Assembly (NCBI GenBank): GCA_050246435.1 | Contig: JBFWWB010000056.1 | Span: 1 to 17,167 of the forward strand | DNA length: 17,167 bases | Direction of reading: 5' to 3' | Source of the DNA: JAKFWI01 sp050246435 | GTDB taxonomy: Bacteria > Pseudomonadota > Alphaproteobacteria > Caulobacterales > Aquidulcibacteraceae | Part shown: in pieces, positions 16,471 through 17,167 of the stretch | How the letters are laid out: every line of letters begins with the position of its first letter | How positions within the stretch are numbered: the stretch's first letter is position 1 | Program-made: the position numbers and the translations under genes | Notes under the pieces: generated by a model | The model's input: only the letters and a program-made list of their open reading frames with translations | Told to the model about the DNA's origin: nothing | The model's database searches: none

Positions 16471-17167
16471 TCAGTCGTGCGTGCTTTCGGCGTGCTTCTG
16501 GCCGTTCATCCGGGCGTTCCATTCGCGCCAGAACACCCGCATCTGCAACTCGCTCGGCCCGTTCGTATTGCCCTTCATGCTGCGCGAAATGTCGGACCAC
16601 TCCACCTCCTTGTGGGTGGAGAAGCCCATCTGGCAGCCTTCGAGCCCCTCCACGTCATCCGGCGTGGCGAAGCCGCCGGGCCCCTGAAAGCCCAGATACC
16701 AATCGAGACGCGCCTTGCGCAGGTCCGGCGGGTCCTCCTTGGGCAGCGCGGCCCAGGCGTTGATCTCCATGTAATCGGGGCTCGTGGGATAGAAGGTGCG
16801 GAACACGCGCCAGCCGTCGATGATCAACAGGTTCGGGAAGATGAGATAATTCCCCGCGCCGTTCTCGATCTTCGTGGCCTTCTCCATCCCGTGCCTGGCG
16901 ACGAGGCCGGCGCGGAACGCATCGATGCCGCCTTGAGAATATTTATCGAGATAGCGGCGCTGGCCGCCGCCGTCGCCGCCGAAACTGTTGTTGGTCGACG
17001 GCATGTTGGTGGTGACGTGGCCGTTGCCGAGCGGCGTGGGCGCGGGCCGGCGCGTGTTGGATTGCGGCACGGCGCCATCGCGCGCCATCGGCGCGCGCCC
17101 GTCGCCGAGATCGACGTCCTTCATGAAGTGCGTGAAGAAGCGCTCGTGGGTGAAGGCGGCGTGGTAG
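16471..17167 (-). CDS. Second Rieske oxygenase alpha subunit, C-terminal part (5' end outside window)
   Basis: The frame is open to the right edge, giving the last 231 residues, essentially the catalytic domain without the Rieske domain. Visible residues begin YHAAFTHERFF, whose H-x4-H spacing matches the two iron histidines of the complete alpha subunit at 12167-13447. The third-ligand region is GFATPDDVEGLEGCQMG, followed by EVEWSDISRS and LQMRVFWREWNARM, nearly the same as the TPDDIEALESCQRG, EAEWSDISKG and IQMRGFWKRWRAQM of that paralogue. The ATG at 17124 is an internal Met, not the start, because the iron-ligand segment lies upstream of it. No beta subunit follows; an MFS_3 gene does. 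It may use the other beta subunit, have one upstream outside the window, or work alone. Confidence 0.9.
   Translation of the reverse strand, partial: YHAAFTHERFFTHFMKDVDLGDGRAPMARDGAVPQSNTRRPAPTPLGNGHVTTNMPSTNNSFGGDGGGQRRYLDKYSQGGIDAFRAGLVARHGMEKATKIENGAGNYLIFPNLLIIDGWRVFRTFYPTSPDYMEINAWAALPKEDPPDLRKARLDWYLGFQGPGGFATPDDVEGLEGCQMGFSTHKEVEWSDISRSMKGNTNGPSELQMRVFWREWNARMNGQKHAESTHD

Noticed and set aside
17122..17124. ATG as the start of the second Rieske alpha subunit
   Set aside because: The same frame continues upstream through YHAAFTHERFF, which contains the iron-binding histidines, so this Met is internal.

Overview
The window is GC-rich bacterial chromosome from an alphaproteobacterium, most likely a Caulobacterales-type or sphingomonad-like organism. 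The evidence is the very high GC with GCG/CGC codon preference, a two-subunit methylmalonyl-CoA mutase, a CreA-family lipoprotein, a TonB receptor beside PepSY and DUF2946 proteins, several degradative-type transporters with Rieske oxygenases, and a -10 element (GCTAGAAC) that fits the Caulobacter housekeeping promoter consensus. I cannot name the genus. No CRISPR array, transposase, integrase or phage gene was seen.

Left block (1-5123, + strand): a tight operon of mutA (5' end outside the window), a GH25 lysozyme-like gene, mutB and a small lipoprotein. The first three genes overlap by 1 and 4 bases, and the lipoprotein starts 5 bases after mutB. MutA and MutB together form adenosylcobalamin-dependent methylmalonyl-CoA mutase, the last step of propionyl-CoA assimilation to succinyl-CoA. 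The lysozyme gene between the two subunits is the oddest arrangement in the window.

Middle block (5142-7580): a tRNA-Val(GAC) on the - strand, a 247-base gap with one doubtful 27-codon ORF, a Spinster-type MFS transporter (-), and a divergent creA lipoprotein (+) that looks leaderless.

Right block (7581-17167): every gene is on the - strand. In transcription order they are a Rieske oxygenase alpha subunit (5' part outside the window), an EntS/MFS_3-type transporter, a GPH-type (MFS_2) transporter, a complete Rieske oxygenase alpha subunit, its beta subunit (ATGA overlap), a DUF2946-like membrane protein, a TonB-dependent receptor and a PepSY-type membrane protein. The Rieske genes and transporters look like an accessory catabolic cluster for an aromatic, terpenoid or steroid-like compound. 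DUF2946-TonB-PepSY looks like a metal or metal-chelate uptake cassette. Whether the two halves form one functional unit (iron supply for iron-dependent oxygenases) or are chance neighbours cannot be decided from sequence alone. A link from ring or side-chain breakdown to propionyl-CoA and the mutase operon is possible but is only inference.
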